Part shown: positions 1 to 11,381 of the stretch, in pieces
How the letters are laid out: each line of letters starts with the position of its first letter
How positions within the stretch are numbered: position 1 is the first letter of the stretch
NCBI RefSeq assembly: GCF_905404315.1
Contig: NC_066290.1
Coordinates: 8,245,453 to 8,309,452 of the forward strand
Length of the DNA: 64,000 nucleotides
Source of the DNA: Leptidea sinapis
Lineage: Eukaryota; Arthropoda; Insecta; Lepidoptera; Pieridae
Direction: 5' to 3'
Program-made: the position numbers and the translations under genes
The notes under the pieces: generated by a model
What the model saw: only the letters and a program-made list of their open reading frames with translations
What the model was told of the DNA's origin: nothing
The model's database searches: none

Positions 1-105
1 AAGGTTATAAGAGTTACCATCGAGAAGTTTATTGGGACAGAAAAGTCAACGATAGTTACGAAATTTATCTCAAGTAAGAGATAGACTGAATATTGGGAAC
101 GGCCG
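1..105. mobile_element. MITE end, TAA target duplication (truncated by window start)
   Basis: Ends with attgggaacggccg followed by TAA at 106-108. The same terminal sequence bounds the complete copy at 16790-17097. Only the inner part and right end are visible. Confidence 0.7.
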
Positions 106-108
106 TAA

Positions 109-399
109 AACCATATTTGTTTATAATTAAAAAGTAAGATGTGTTGATTAGTTAGTTAAATATTATTATAAGTTAGTTAAGTAAATATTGTATTACTTTC
201 ATAAATAAATTTTGTAAAAAGGGTTCGCCTGTATATGATAAATAAATAAATATATTGTTCTAGATGTGGGTACTCCCGAAGGATCGTCGGGTTCAGAACC
301 AGACAACAGTCTTCGGGCAGCATCTCGGTCACCGGCAACGTCACGCATTTCCGTGCTCTCTGATGTGAGTTTCAGACTTTTATACCAGTAAGACTTTTT
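109..399. other. No feature identified
   Basis: AT-rich to 260, then a GC-richer block (gaaggatcgtcgggttcaga; tcaccggcaacgtcacgcat) without a stable open frame. It may be further LINE relic. Confidence 0.4.
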
Positions 400-1085
400 T
401 GCAAGATGCTGGCTAGATGGCGTCAGCGCCTTTTTGTGCCATCAAGAATACAGTATCTATATGTTTCGCTTAGTATCAGAATACTGGGTCTCGAAATCAC
501 GAGCGATTGCTAATTCCTCGGTCATCTGGAAGGCTAAACCAAATTGGATTCGATGAAACTGGGCGCTAAGTAGAACAGGGCAATACTTCACCGACTTACA
601 TTCTAGCGCTCTACAATGCGAAGGCCACATATGGCGTGTCATCTCTGGCTTGGCGCAGCCCAGGATCAGTTTGAACCATTTGACCGCGTGCAACGAAGAT
701 CTACTTGAATTGTCTGTGATCTAGTTCTCTGTAAACGGCTAGATCAATTGGCGTTGCGTAGAGACGTCGTTTCATTGTGTGTTTTCTACCGCATTTATCA
801 CGGGGAGTGTTCCAAAGAGCTGTTCGATCTGATCCTTGCCGCCGAATTCCACCTTCGGTGTGTGTATTTTCTGGACGGTGTGGTTTTCAAAGAACTTACT
901 TCTATGTTCGACCAAACTGTTAAATAAGCTTCCTTGTGCGGTTTATAGGACGATACAACATGGGGGGTACCTTTAAAAAGATCGCGGACACCTTTCTAAA
1001 AGCCCGACAACGTTCCTGTTATTCCTCTGGTATTGCAAGAGAATGTAGGCGGCGGTGATGAGTTAACATCAGGAAACCCCTGTCC
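400..1085 (+). pseudogene. Jockey-type LINE relic: reverse transcriptase C-terminus and 3' end
   Basis: Translation shows RILGLEITSD, then PHMACHLWLGAAQDQFEPF, LDQLALRRDVVSLCVFYRI, YHGECSKELFDLI and AAEFHLR, the typical C-terminal string of an abundant lepidopteran Jockey-type LINE, with stops and frameshifts. Ends with ...gcaagagaatgtaggcggcgg and a short tail. Shorter copies of the same 3' end lie at 6973, 16140, 29240, 29990, 36860 and 42897. Confidence 0.8.
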
Positions 1086-1089
1086 TCCA

Positions 1090-1730
1090 CTTTGATAAAA
1101 AAAGCAGTAATTTTCACGCATTATTTTGTTTCGTATAATTGTATAAATATTTTATAAATTGATATAACTTTAAAGTTGAACTTTTCCGAAGTGGTTGTAA
1201 ATGGTATAACTTTAATATTCGTGTGTAAAAATTTAATGTAACAGTCAATACTTCATTGATCTTACAATGAACACCTTCCGATGTCTAAAAAAGCAATAAA
1301 ACACTGGAAAATGTTGAAATAAGTATGAATACTAGACGTAATATAATACCTTGCATTGTATGCCCCGTAAATTACTATCCAATGCGAACTTCACACTTCC
1401 TTCACCATTGCAATTATTTTACTTGTAGTATGAACGTGTTTCGCATCCAATATCTCCGTGGAACCGAACTAAAGTATACTGAATCTAGCGGTGCACCAAT
1501 GAATGTCGCGCTATTTATTCTGCTCCGTCTATAAATTGTCTTCCATTCAACTGAACTTGTTGTATTGGTACATAACGGACGTTATTGTTAGAAAATATAA
1601 TTTTAAATTTTCTAATAAAATAGATAATATACTTTGTTATATTAAACAGTTGTTCTTAATTTTATTAGTTCTAAAGCAATATTCCTGTGTTGGGTATACG
1701 ACGACATCATTTTCATAACTCAAATTCAAT
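1090..1730. other. No feature identified
   Basis: AT-rich single-copy-looking DNA. Two short + strand frames (1325-1534, 1503-1718) have no protein-like features. Confidence 0.4.
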
Positions 1731-2000
1731 TTTTATTAAAAATTAGATATGATATCACTTATTGAAAGTCATTCCATTCCCAATCTGTGGTATCATTAAG
1801 AAAGTCATTTATGTTATAGTAACCTTCACCACATAAAAGTCTTATACAATTCATTTGAATTTCGTAATGTATTTGTTTTGAACATTTTCTAGGATCTTGT
1901 TGCATATACATCGCCTCACAAATGACTTACTTACTTGACTTAGCCTAATAGTAGGCATTATAAGTTTATAAATTTGTATATCGGTATGGTGGATGACTTC
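1730..2000 (-). mobile_element. CR1-like LINE 3' end (family L)
   Basis: On the minus strand it reads through ...gattgggaatgg, gactttcaataagtgat and a terminal ttaataaaaat. Same family as 2470-2850 and 63770-64000. Confidence 0.65.
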
Positions 2001-2268
2001 ACATCCCACTTTATTTTTTTTAATCATCGAAACGCATCATTATAATAACCATGCTTATTCGACCAATCCTAAAGTGATTAAAAATTAAATTATAAAGTTA
2101 TCCATCCATAAGTTGTTTGTTAGTTCACGAAACAGACCTTCCGATAATCCACTTTGAGCGTTTTAGCCGTTTTCGAGCAACAATGAGCCTTCACTCCCCA
2201 ATACAAAACTTTAAATCTCCCCTCTTATTAAAACTTCGTCAGAAAGCGTTCTAACGTTCCCGGTTGAT

Positions 2269-2460
2269 TTGGTACGTCGTATTTTGTTTGTTGTGATCAC
2301 TGTATTCGCCGTATTCCAGATAAATAAGATACGTAATAGCTTTATGGGTAAATGTATACACTTTTATAATAAAGTCCCAGCCACTGTTCAGGCATTATCT
2401 ATAAATAAATTTAAATGTTTTATTAAAAAATGGCTCTGTCGTAAATCCTACTACAGCTGA
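2269..2460 (+). pseudogene. LINE reverse transcriptase C-terminal fragment (family K)
   Basis: Encodes GKCIHFYNKVPATVQAL and NKFKCFIKKWLCRKSYYS to a stop, the common C-terminal end of lepidopteran CR1-group LINEs. A minus-strand relative sits at 7690-7815, joined there to its 3' UTR. Confidence 0.65.
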
Positions 2461-2469
2461 ATTCAAAAT

Positions 2470-2850
2470 TTAAATATTTTTATTCAAAACAGGATGTGAC
2501 ATCACTTATTGAAAGTCAAAAGAAACTACCACCCATTCCAAAAGGAATGCCTCAGGCCTGAGAAGAATGGGTGCAACAAACTCAGCGGGCTTTTTTTTTT
2601 TCATCCAAAATATGTTTACAAAGTAACATTGTACAATTAAACTTATTATTTAATAGCTTGAGGGCGGTCACTCCATTCCCAATTTGTTGTTCACCTTTAC
2701 CACACAAACGTTTTTTAACAATTCTTTTGAATAACGTAATACTTTTGTGTTGAACATTTTCTGGGATCTTGTTGTAAAGCATATACATCGCCCCACACAA
2801 GACTTACTAACTCGACTTAGCCGAGTAGTAGGCATATAAGCTTATGTCTG
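2470..2850 (-). mobile_element. CR1-like LINE 3' end (family L) with C-terminal ORF
   Basis: The minus strand encodes LYNKIPENVQ and LFKRIVKKRLCGKG, followed by a 3' UTR with ccgctgagtttgttgc and gactttcaataagtgatgt. Lies back to back with the + strand family K 3' UTR starting near 2850. Confidence 0.7.
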
Positions 2851-3140
2851 TTCCTGGTGTTAACATTATGATCATATCTAAGTAATCCGACAGTCTGGGA
2901 CTAAATTATGATTATTTTACAGCAATAACAATGTGTACTGTCATTAACAATGTGCATTGTACATTTTATTAAAAAGAGCTCAAAAAAGGAATGCTGGGAG
3001 AGTTTCTTGCACCGCTTCTTTTCTCTCAGAGCGCCATTTGTTTCCGAAGCGGTGGTAGTGTTAGTAATGACATCAAAAAGAATTGTAAAGGTATCAACTT
3101 TGAGAAAATAAATGCCTTTTATGCCTTTAAATTTACGTTG
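2850..3140 (+). mobile_element. LINE 3' UTR (family K) with GCCTTTTAT tail
   Basis: Contains gtctgggactaaattatgat, cagagcgccatttgtttccg and the tail aaatgccttttatgccttta. Same unit at 57085-57265 (+), 7425-7690 (-) and 21890-22030 (-). Confidence 0.75.
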
Positions 3141-3403
3141 TATATGTATGTGTCAGTGAGTTTCAACTAATTGCTTATGTAATGGCCGTCAACCGCAGTC
3201 AATTGGTTCAAATAAATGCAATAGTTATGGGGGAGGCTCAGAACAATTACGGAGACCAATCACTAACTCCATCAACCCACAAAGGCAGATTTCTGATGAG
3301 CAACTCCTAAAGATTTTGTAGACAAGACACAATTCATAATGAAATTGAAATTTTACATTTAAAGCTGCGTTAATTATTTAAATGGATTATTTTGTCGTTA
3401 CAG

Positions 3404-3550
3404 ACTATTTACTCGTCGGAGAAGTTGAACACGATAAGTTCTAGCGGAAGCGCAAACAAGAGCGGAGAGAGAACCCCGCCATTAACACCGCCAACCATCA
3501 TGCTACCAGCACGTCCTAAGCCGAAGACCAAATCGAAAAGCCTGAACTCG
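3404..3550 (+). CDS. Probable upstream coding exon of the ELM2-SANT gene
   Basis: The exon runs 147 nt (49 codons), phase 0 at both ends, between acceptor tttgtcgttacag and donor gtaagaaa. Its peptide is Ser/Thr/Pro- and Lys-rich, with ERTPPLTPP, MLPARP and KPKTKSKSL, like the low-complexity N-terminal regions of TRERF1-type proteins. Strand and phase fit direct splicing to the exon at 32039, which would make an intron of about 28.5 kb and a protein of at least 819 residues. It has an acceptor, so it is not a first exon; the start codon lies further 5', probably outside the window. It could instead belong to another + strand gene. A SINE fragment begins just past the donor. Confidence 0.6.
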
Positions 3551-3566
3551 GTAAGAAATAGAGGCA

Positions 3567-3690
3567 TCAAAATTTAATTTGTAACCAAAATTTATGAAAG
3601 AACTTTCTGTCCATGCGCTCTTACCAACCGAGCCAAACGTTCGAGTGATGTACGGATCGTAAATCTTGGTATGTCTTGTTCAACTCTCAG
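3567..3690 (-). repeat. Degenerate tRNA-derived SINE fragment
   Basis: aaccaaaatttatgaa and gcgctcttaccaacc match the SINE arm at 43461-43560. Starts 16 bp after the donor of the 3404-3550 exon. Confidence 0.45.
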
Positions 3691-3751
3691 GTTGTTCAGA
3701 GAGACATAACATTCTCCTCATCCAATGCGTAATGATCCTCTGTATCATGAT

Positions 3752-3866
3752 CATCATCAGCCGGAAGACGTCCACTGCTGGACAAAGGCCTCCACCAAAA
3801 ATTTTCACGACGATCGGTCCTGCGCTGCCCTCATCCAACGTACTCCGGCGATCTCTAGATCGCTGA
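3752..3866 (-). mobile_element. RTE-type LINE 3' end fragment
   Basis: Carries gccggaagacgtccactgct and cgacgatcggtcctgcgctg, the minus strand of the family also at 29395 (+), 30450 (-) and 37285 (-). Confidence 0.75.
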
Positions 3867-3869
3867 TCA

Positions 3870-4920
3870 ACCAGATTCTCTGTATAAATATTTAATAATC
3901 GCTGATCAACCGATTCTTAAATGGCTACGAGAAAAAACCTGATCACCAAGCCTCTGTTCATCATCAGACTCACCGTCTGAATTTTGCTTTTCTAATACAA
4001 ATATTCTTATCCAATGTTAAAGATTTTACCACTTTAGTTAGAAGATACCCCAAATTCCAAATAATATTTATTTATATAATTTAATTGAAATATAATAGAA
4101 CTAACTAAATAGTAATAAACATATTATAAAAAATTAAAACAAGTCTTAATAATTAAACAAGTCTTTGTGAACTCAATCAAAGTGCATGGAAAGATATCTG
4201 TAGGAGAGTAGCAGAACAGTCCTAAAAAAAATGCGGGAATTTTTACTATACAATTGAATTAAGAGTTTATTTCATGAAATGGCATTCTTACTACTTCAGC
4301 CAGATCTACACATCGCAAATATGAATCTCTCGGGCCTTAGAAGAAACATGGAAACTTGACTTTTCTGTCATGAAGTAGCATTTTTACCACTCGAGTCAGA
4401 ATTAAGTCACAGAAATAATATATCAAAGGTTAAAACAACAACAGGGTTGTTGCGGTTAACTTGAGCCTTGTTTGCATTTTCCATGGAAAATGTATTCGTA
4501 TTGTATAACAGAAAGGTGCTAACACAAAAAAAATACAATTTTCAACTGCTATTCTTAAACTACTCCCGTGCGAGGTTTGGGTCACTAGTAATTATATATA
4601 TATTGTAAATGTATTTTAAAACTTTATGAATGTTGAACGAAGAAGATGTATTTTATATTAAACCATCAAAACTTTCGTGAGAAATTATAGACATTTTTAT
4701 GACAATTAGTGACGAGACGAGTAGAACATTGCATTTAAAATACAATGTTTTCACATTAAATTCAAGTGATAAATATAACATAACTCAAAGTTTAATCGGA
4801 CAGTCATCGCTAACTTTGAATTAGCAAGTCGTAAACAGGAGCTTCAAAAGATGAACAAAATAATTATTGTAGCTCGTAGTCGTATCGCTCCGTTCCCTAC
4901 GCAACGCCTACGCGGTATCG
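3870..4920. other. No feature identified (intron)
   Basis: AT-rich; only short homopolymers. If the 3404 exon belongs to the gene at 32 kb, this is intron, as is the rest up to 32038. Confidence 0.4.
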
Positions 4921-4924
4921 TAGC

Positions 4925-5400
4925 ATGTTAAAATCATGGGAAAACTTTGCTGTCTTTATTATTTCCCCGCGTCTGTTGTTGTTTGAGTTTCCGATATTCA
5001 AGAAACCGAAGGTAGTAATCATCTCTTATATACCGTTCTTGCGTCCGTATGTCCGCATGTATGTCAGCAATATATATCCCATAAGTCACAACAGTTACAC
5101 ATCTTTTATTTGTATCATTATTTCGAGAGAAGAGGAAAATACAGTTACGTATTTACGCTCCGGAACGGGGCGTAATATCTCGGACTCGAGTGTAGACCCC
5201 ATACCGACTAAAAACCTCCTCTATGCTGTTGGCCCTGAAGGCTTTTACAGCGACATGGGACGTGGGCCGTGGAGGCCGCAAAGACTACGCAACAACAGTC
5301 GTGGGGCGTCTCCTAAGGAGACTCGAACCTCGGACCGGCTGTGTGCTTGTGGGAAGGAGAGAGAACGAAAATGAAGATGAAAGATGAAAAGTAGAGAAAA
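4925..5400 (+). pseudogene. Probable transposon-derived coding relic, unclassified
   Basis: A long GC-richer open frame ends in SGTGRNISDSSVDPIPTKN, GRGPWRPQRLRNN and CACGKERERK and runs into a TG-rich tail, as at the 3' end of a LINE. The reading frame may not be the original one. No family assigned. Confidence 0.35.
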
Positions 5401-5407
5401 ACACACT

Positions 5408-5625
5408 CGCCGGCGAGTGTGGTGATGTTTTTGTGTAATGTATGTAAGTGTGTATATATGTGTTTATGAATGTTTGTATGTATGTTTGTATGTTTATCAT
5501 TAGTGTAAATGTTTGTGTGCATGTATGTTTGTGTTTGTGTCTGTTTGTGGAGTGTGTTTGTGATTGTGTAAGTGGTGTAAGTCAGTCCATCAGTCAGTTC
5601 GTGTGTGAGTGTGAGTGTAGTGAAT
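5408..5625 (+). repeat. TG/TATG-rich simple repeat
   Basis: Irregular tgtatg, tgtttg and gtgtgag runs across about 215 bp, directly after the relic ending near 5400. Confidence 0.75.
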
Positions 5626-5796
5626 GATTACAAGACGAGGACTAACGTCTTGTCGGGTATCAATCGTATCGTAATATCGTCGGCGGGCCGCTGGCCATCG
5701 TCAGAGTGACGAGTGCCAGTGGTTTGCAGCGGATGACCGCGCCTACAACCTGCGAAGGCGGTGTGTGCTTGTCTGTGTTGGTGTTTATGTGGGGAG

Positions 5797-6120
5797 CAGT
5801 TACACAGCTGAAGTTTTCACATAGTGTGTTTTATTATTGCCACTATTATTATATAGAACAATCAAATACTAAACACTAAAAAACTTCAACTAAAATTTAA
5901 ACTAATCATCTTCCTCGACATCTCTGTCTGTGTGTGAAACTGTATCTACGTGTCATAACACAACAGTTGCAAAGCTAAAATTGTCACAAAGTGTGTGTTT
6001 CTATTGCCGCTATTATAATAATTAAACCTTAGAACAGAGAAATACTGAGCACCAAAAAACTGAAACTATAATTTAAACTAATTTTCTTCCTCGATTTCTC
6101 TGTCTGTGCGTGAAGTTGTG
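5797..6120 (+). repeat. Diverged tandem duplication, 167-bp period
   Basis: Units at 5797 and 5964 share cagtt-aca-agct, attgcc-ctattat, aaaaactt-aact and cttcctcga-atctctgtctgtg. Both include substitutions and small indels, so the duplication is old. Confidence 0.7.
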
Positions 6121-6970
6121 ACCATTTTCTTTTACCACTATCCAATCTTGACCATGTAGTGTGGTATTTTATTATTCAATCTATATCGCTCCTTTCTTTT
6201 GTTTCTTAAAAACCAAGATATTATAGTTCATGACCATTTTTCGTGTTCCTTGTATGTCCCGTCATTTCCTCTTTAGTATTCTTATGCATACAGTTGCATC
6301 ATTTATTTTAGTCAGAATCATTTAAATTTCTTTGTTGTTCATAATAATTCTCTGAGTATAGATTTATTAAAAAAAAAAACAATAGAATTTACTTTCCTAT
6401 TTCTTAAGCCAAAGTATATAAAAAGTATAATAATATATATTGTTCGATGGATCTCCTGCTTTGTGTAGCAGGCTTGCACTTATCCAGGTTTTTATGGCAT
6501 CCATTAAAAGGTAGGTTTGACTAATCATGACCAGGCTGTTGTGAGTTAAGTGACACTGGCAATAGACAATTCAATTGACCTGAGTATCATAAACATCGGC
6601 AAAGAAGCAACCGCAGTGAGGGATAAATTAAATTGCATGAAAATCTTATTGTTAAAAATATACAAAATCTTTTATTTCGCACTTTATATGTACACAGTAA
6701 CATTTTATGCTGACCTCCACAGTAGGCGTTGCCTGTCTCGTGGGAGAAATAGTAGAATTATCAGACAAATATACAAGCGGCTAGTGACAACAAGCTGATT
6801 ACTAAAACTTAACTAATCAAATAAAGAAATAAACTAGAAGTAATAACTATTCAAGTATTAATCGTGTGTATGTGTAGGCGAAACTGTGTGTGTTGTGTCT
6901 ATGTGTATTTGTTAGGATTGTACCTTACGAAGATTTTTGGTTTCCATTTAGGATAGTTGTATTAAATATT
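6121..6970. other. No feature identified
   Basis: AT-rich; an 82-codon + strand frame at 6550-6798 has no recognisable features and is treated as chance. Confidence 0.4.
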
Positions 6971-6972
6971 AC

Positions 6973-7160
6973 TTTTTTTTTTTTTATGGAATAGGAGGAT
7001 AAACGAGCGTACGGGTCACCTGGTGTTAAGTGATCACCGCCGCCCACATTCTCTTGCAACACGAGAGGAAACAAGAGCATTGCCGGCCATTAAGGAAGGT
7101 GTATGCGCTTTTTTTGAAGGTACCCATGTCGGATCGTCCCGAAAGCACCGCACATATTAC
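6973..7160 (-). mobile_element. Jockey-type LINE 3' end
   Basis: Minus strand of the gcaagagaatgtgggcggcgg 3' end (family of 400-1085), with poly(A) seen as T13 at its left edge. Confidence 0.75.
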
Positions 7161-7424
7161 TGTGCATAATTACTTATACATAAATTATATGACGAATTAG
7201 TTGTCCAAACTTGTCAGGCAAATCTTCGCCTCATTGCGAGAATCTAACCATTGAAGTTCGGCGAGGGCTATCTTTTTTATATATTGACAATTATTAAATA
7301 AATATATTTATTATTTAGAGGCATAAAAACTATACATTTTATATATATTTGATTAACTCACAGGGATAGAAAATCGTAGCACTGTGCGCACGGACCGACA
7401 AAAATCGCACATAATTCTTACCCA

Positions 7425-7815
7425 ACGGCATCTATAAAGGCATAAAAAGGCATTTATTTTCTCAAAATTGATTCCCTTAGATTACTTTTTGATGTCAATT
7501 TTAATATACGACTACCACATCAGAAACAAAAGGCGCTCTGAGAGAAACGCAAGAAGGCGCAAGAAACTCCCCTAGCATTCTTTTTTGCGCTCTTTTTAAT
7601 AAAATATACAATATTGTACTGTCATTGTTTTTGCTATAAAATAATCATAATCTAGTCCCAGGCTTTCCAATCACTTATATATTCAGCTGTGGAGTACAAC
7701 AGAGACATTTTTTAATAAAACATTAAAATTTATTTATAGATAATGCCTGAACAGTGGCTGGGACTTTATTATAAAAGTGTATACATTTACCCTTAAAGCC
7801 ATTATGATGTATCTT
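7425..7815 (-). mobile_element. Family K LINE 3' end (RT C-terminus plus 3' UTR)
   Basis: Reads on the minus strand from gtatacacttttataataaa (YNK motif) through gcctgggactagatt and gcgctctttttaataaa to a GCCTTTTAT tail. This copy shows that the K coding fragment and the GCCTTTTAT 3' UTR are one family. Confidence 0.75.
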
Positions 7816-7819
7816 ATGA

Positions 7820-9165
7820 AGCTAACTAGAATTAGATACAAGCAATCCCTTAACAATTAAATAACTTAACAACTATAACTTCCATATTTTTTTTGTTCCG
7901 CAATATTCGATATGTTACATGTAAGATTTCTGATAATTCGATGACAAAGATTAAATTAAAAAAAAAACTTAGCAACGAATGAATGGGGAGGATTCAATTT
8001 ATAAACGAATATGCAAATTTATCTAAAATTCTCAAGGCTAGACAATACTATTCAAGTTGCAGAATTATTAATCTCTAACATTTGGGGTGAAAACAAAGAA
8101 TCCATGGGAATATGGCAAGGTGAGTGCGGAGTTTTATGCAAATATGTGGCATTTAGGTCCAGCGGCAGTGGCTAGCGAAACTCGGGGCTTTATCGTACAT
8201 TCATCTTTAATATTGGTTAATAATTCAACTGGCAACCCTCCGCTTCTGACCAAAGTAACCCACGTACGTTTTACGTGACTGTACCAGTCTAACAGATTTG
8301 TTTCACCTATTTATTCTATCTTTCGTCGCTACTTTATTTTAGTAAAATGTATCTTTTACAACGAACATTTTAGGGAAAAATTAAACTTAAAATACTTTTA
8401 AAGGAATGCCTGAGATTATTGAGCTCTTTTCTTCATAATAACATTGAGTTTCTATGATATAATTTTGCATCATTCATTTAACTATTAACATATAAAGACA
8501 TTAATTTATTTCAAAAAAGTCACAATCAATGTTTTTATTTGCATTAATATGTAAAGTGGATGTTACATTAATAATAATACTAAAGAATGTGTTTGCCATA
8601 TGTTTATGACGAAAAAAATATTCATATACATAGTCATAATAATCTATCTCTACTTAATATCATAATTTTAATATTTTAATCAAATATAAAATTATATATA
8701 AAAAAATATTATTTATTTAATTTAAAAAAAATACATTTTTCATATTTTATAAATGTAATATTTTATACAGTTTAGTAACAAATAGTTTTAATAATTGTAT
8801 GTTTATCTGTATATTATAATATTAAAGGCACTATCTTCAAAGTTTATCGTAACCTGTTACGATACACAGCCCAAACATGCAAGGGTATTTATAGTTTCAT
8901 TATCAAATTTAGTCCCTCACCAAAGTATCGGGGGGTACGATCTTGTTTCGTAGTGTCACCTGTTCGTCGCCCCATACACACTTCTTACTCGATTCCAGAT
9001 CTAACTAGAATCATTCATAATCTTGTTTTAAAGGGTTCTATGACTCGGAATAGCAAGCGTGGGAACTAACAAATTAATGTTAGACATATTTTTTCTTGTT
9101 TGTAAGGTGATTTTTATAAAAAGTGTAATTTAAAACGGTTATTCGCTTTTATTTTAGATTCGTGA
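7820..9165. other. No feature identified
   Basis: Very AT-rich at 8330-8830. No repeat boundary or coding frame stands out. Confidence 0.4.
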
Positions 9166-9170
9166 TTTTG

Positions 9171-9548
9171 AGGGTTCCGTAGCCAAATGGCGAAAAACGG
9201 AGCCCTTATAGATTCGTTATGTCTGTCTGTCTGTCCGTGTATGTCACAGCCACTTTTTTCCAAAACTATAGGAACCATAGTATTGAACTTGTTAAGAAGG
9301 TGTATTCTGTGAACCGCGTTAACATTTTGACACAAAAATAGAAAAAAAATTTTTTTTTCATCAAACCGTGTATGTATGTGTATGTGTTTGTGGGGCATAG
9401 ATAGGTCTTCAAGAAAAGCAAAGATTGTTTTGCCTTTCATTTAAATAATTTAATATCATTTTCCTTTCTATAAAACTTTTATATTATGTTACTTGCTGCT
9501 ACGCAACAGTTCATGGGCGAGTCCGACTCGCACTTGGCCGCTTTTTTT
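9171..9548. repeat. Widespread lepidopteran interspersed repeat
   Basis: Starts agggttccgtagccaaatgg, has tctgtctgtctgtccgt, and ends gggcgagtccgactcgcact then ggccgctttttt. From memory this block recurs in many moth genomes; its transposition class is not clear here. Confidence 0.6.
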
Positions 9549-9644
9549 CTTACATTCTAAGTAGCGATATCTATTCCGTTATCGATTAACGGCACCGCCG
9601 ATTACAGCCGATAACAATTAGGTAATAAAGCGCGTGAAGAATTA

Positions 9645-9847
9645 TAGCCTAAACACATAGTCGGATTTGGTACGCCGAACCATCAGATGGTCTGGTGGGC
9701 GTGGGTGGGCGACTTGCACCAAATCGTCCGCCGTCGTAGTCGGTATGGTCCCCATGGAAATAACAATAATTTTGTGCGATGGACATTGCGATATACCATC
9801 GAATATGGTCCAGCTACCACACCAAATCCGATCATGTGTCTAGGCCA
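9645..9847. mobile_element. 203-bp MITE, TTA target duplication
   Basis: Ends tagcctaaacacatag and atgtgtctaggcca are imperfect inverted copies extended by tcggatttggt/accaaatccga. TTA flanks at 9642-9644 and 9848-9850. An interrupted copy lies at 23379-24025. Confidence 0.75.
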
Positions 9848-9850
9848 TTA

Positions 9851-10593
9851 GAAAAGCGTAAAAGTAACCTTACGGATTTATTATTATTATGTTAAGGTTA
9901 ACTTATTAAGGATTACCTTATTTTACTAACTGAGCTCAGTTGTCTCAATAGCATCTATTCTCACCTACTACTGGATTGAAAACAAAATATTATTTGCCTA
10001 ACAAATTATCTAGTAATTTAAAAATACTTTTTTTTATAAACAAAAAATCTACCGAAAGTTTAGTAGAATTACTGACTTTATATATCGGTTTATTTAAACA
10101 CTTATAATTTATTTTTAATTACCATTTTGACTATAATAATATTTTATACCAATAAATATATTTTCCATTAAATTAAATGTTATTAAATATTTTTTTACAC
10201 TTATCAAGGATATCTCTATTAAAATATTGATAAGTTTTATACATAATGACTTTTCATACAAATACTAAAGGTAAATTGATCGTTATTTATTTTATTATAT
10301 GTGTACTAATCGTATCGCTGTACCAAATATTGTATAATATTGTCGATATGATTATCTCCAATATTATGTTTCGTTAAATCCCTCATTATAATGGATCCCT
10401 GAGATCGCCCGTTGTAAAAATATCTGATCAAATTGAGGGAACCCCAAAAAATAGGTTATCACATAGCGTTTTTTTACAACTAAATAAGCATTTGTATAAA
10501 GACGGTTTTATTTGGTGACGAAAAATGTAGCTGACCACAAAATATAGCCACCGGAACGATTTGTGGAAAAATTAAAACAAAATTCTTGTTAAA
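9851..10593. other. No feature identified
   Basis: AT-rich spacer between a MITE and a Helitron. Confidence 0.4.
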
Positions 10594-10942
10594 TCTATAC
10601 TAATATTATAAAGCTGCAGTGTTTGTTTGTTTGTTTGTTTGTTTGAACGCGCTAATCTCTGGTACTACTGGTCCGATTTGAATGATTATTTCAGTGTTGG
10701 GTAGTCCATTTATCGAGGAAGGCTATAGGCTATGTTTATTTTTCAAAATTAGGGGTAATAAAATTGCTATTTTGTAACACAAGGTGTAAAATCGAAAACC
10801 TATTTTTGCGTGCGCTGCAAAAACTATTGACAATAGAACAAAATGATGTACAGGCTATAATATAGGCAATATTTTATTACTTATAAAACTATCGCGTGAA
10901 TTATACTTTATATGGCAAAACAACGTTTGCCGGGTCAGCTAG
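10594..10942 (+). mobile_element. Non-autonomous Helitron, 349 bp
   Basis: Begins TCTATACTAATATTATAAA, ends in CTAG, and sits between A and T. A 6-bp-stem hairpin (ggcaaa...tttgcc) lies 11 bp before the CTAG, as expected for a Helitron terminus. Has a (tgtt)n run and the conserved block ggctataggctatg. No Rep/helicase ORF. Confidence 0.85.
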
Positions 10943-11216
10943 TTATTTATAAATACGTAAGAGCTGGGACGTTATCGCGAACCCACTACACTCACCCTCA
11001 TGAAGGACCTCCGAACGGTCCGAAACTAGTCGGTACCGACACCGACATAAACGTGAGTAAAGCTGTATTAATTAATAATTTAATAATGACTCACGAAAGT
11101 TTTAATAATTTAAAATTCTTCATTTTTACCATTAACCAGACCAGGTTGAGCGCAAATGAGAAGATGTGGCAAAAAATTCATAGCCACTCATTAAGATCTT
11201 GTTCACAGGTGAAAAA

Positions 11217-11381
11217 ATGATGATTTTACTTATTATTTTAATTTCAATCTACATAGAAAGTCATGCAAAACCCTGGGCAGTGTGTTCAAGTTGCGAGCAA
11301 AGCTCTTTGATGCCACCGCAACTGAATTCTTTGTTTGCCTGCATCGTTCACTGTGCAGAGGATACAAACACGACTCACTAA
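11217..11381 (+). CDS. Putative small secreted Cys-rich peptide
   Basis: ATG at 11217 (a second ATG follows at once) opens 54 codons and TAA. Seen: a hydrophobic signal-like start (MMILLIILISIYIESHA) with an Ala cleavage context, then a mature stretch of about 37 residues with four cysteines: C-x2-C near its start (WAVCSSCE) and C-x3-C later (CIVHC). AATAAA at 11380-11385 overlaps the stop. An acceptor-like ttgttcacag lies 8 bp before the ATG and a donor-like GTGAGT near 11053, which would give a small 5'-UTR intron. No family recognised; two disulfides are possible. A chance ORF in intron DNA remains possible. Confidence 0.35.
   Translation: MMILLIILISIYIESHAKPWAVCSSCEQSSLMPPQLNSLFACIVHCAEDTNTTH

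Noticed and set aside
5285..5522. Minus-strand frames rich in Thr/His/Ile
   Set aside because: They translate the TG/TATG simple repeat.
9114..9440. 108-codon minus-strand frame
   Set aside because: It covers the widespread repeat at 9171-9548 and its reading frame has no known protein.
10912..11220. 102-codon + strand frame
   Set aside because: It begins inside the Helitron terminus and runs into repeat-like DNA (HPHEGPPNGPKLVG); the small peptide at 11217 is in another frame.
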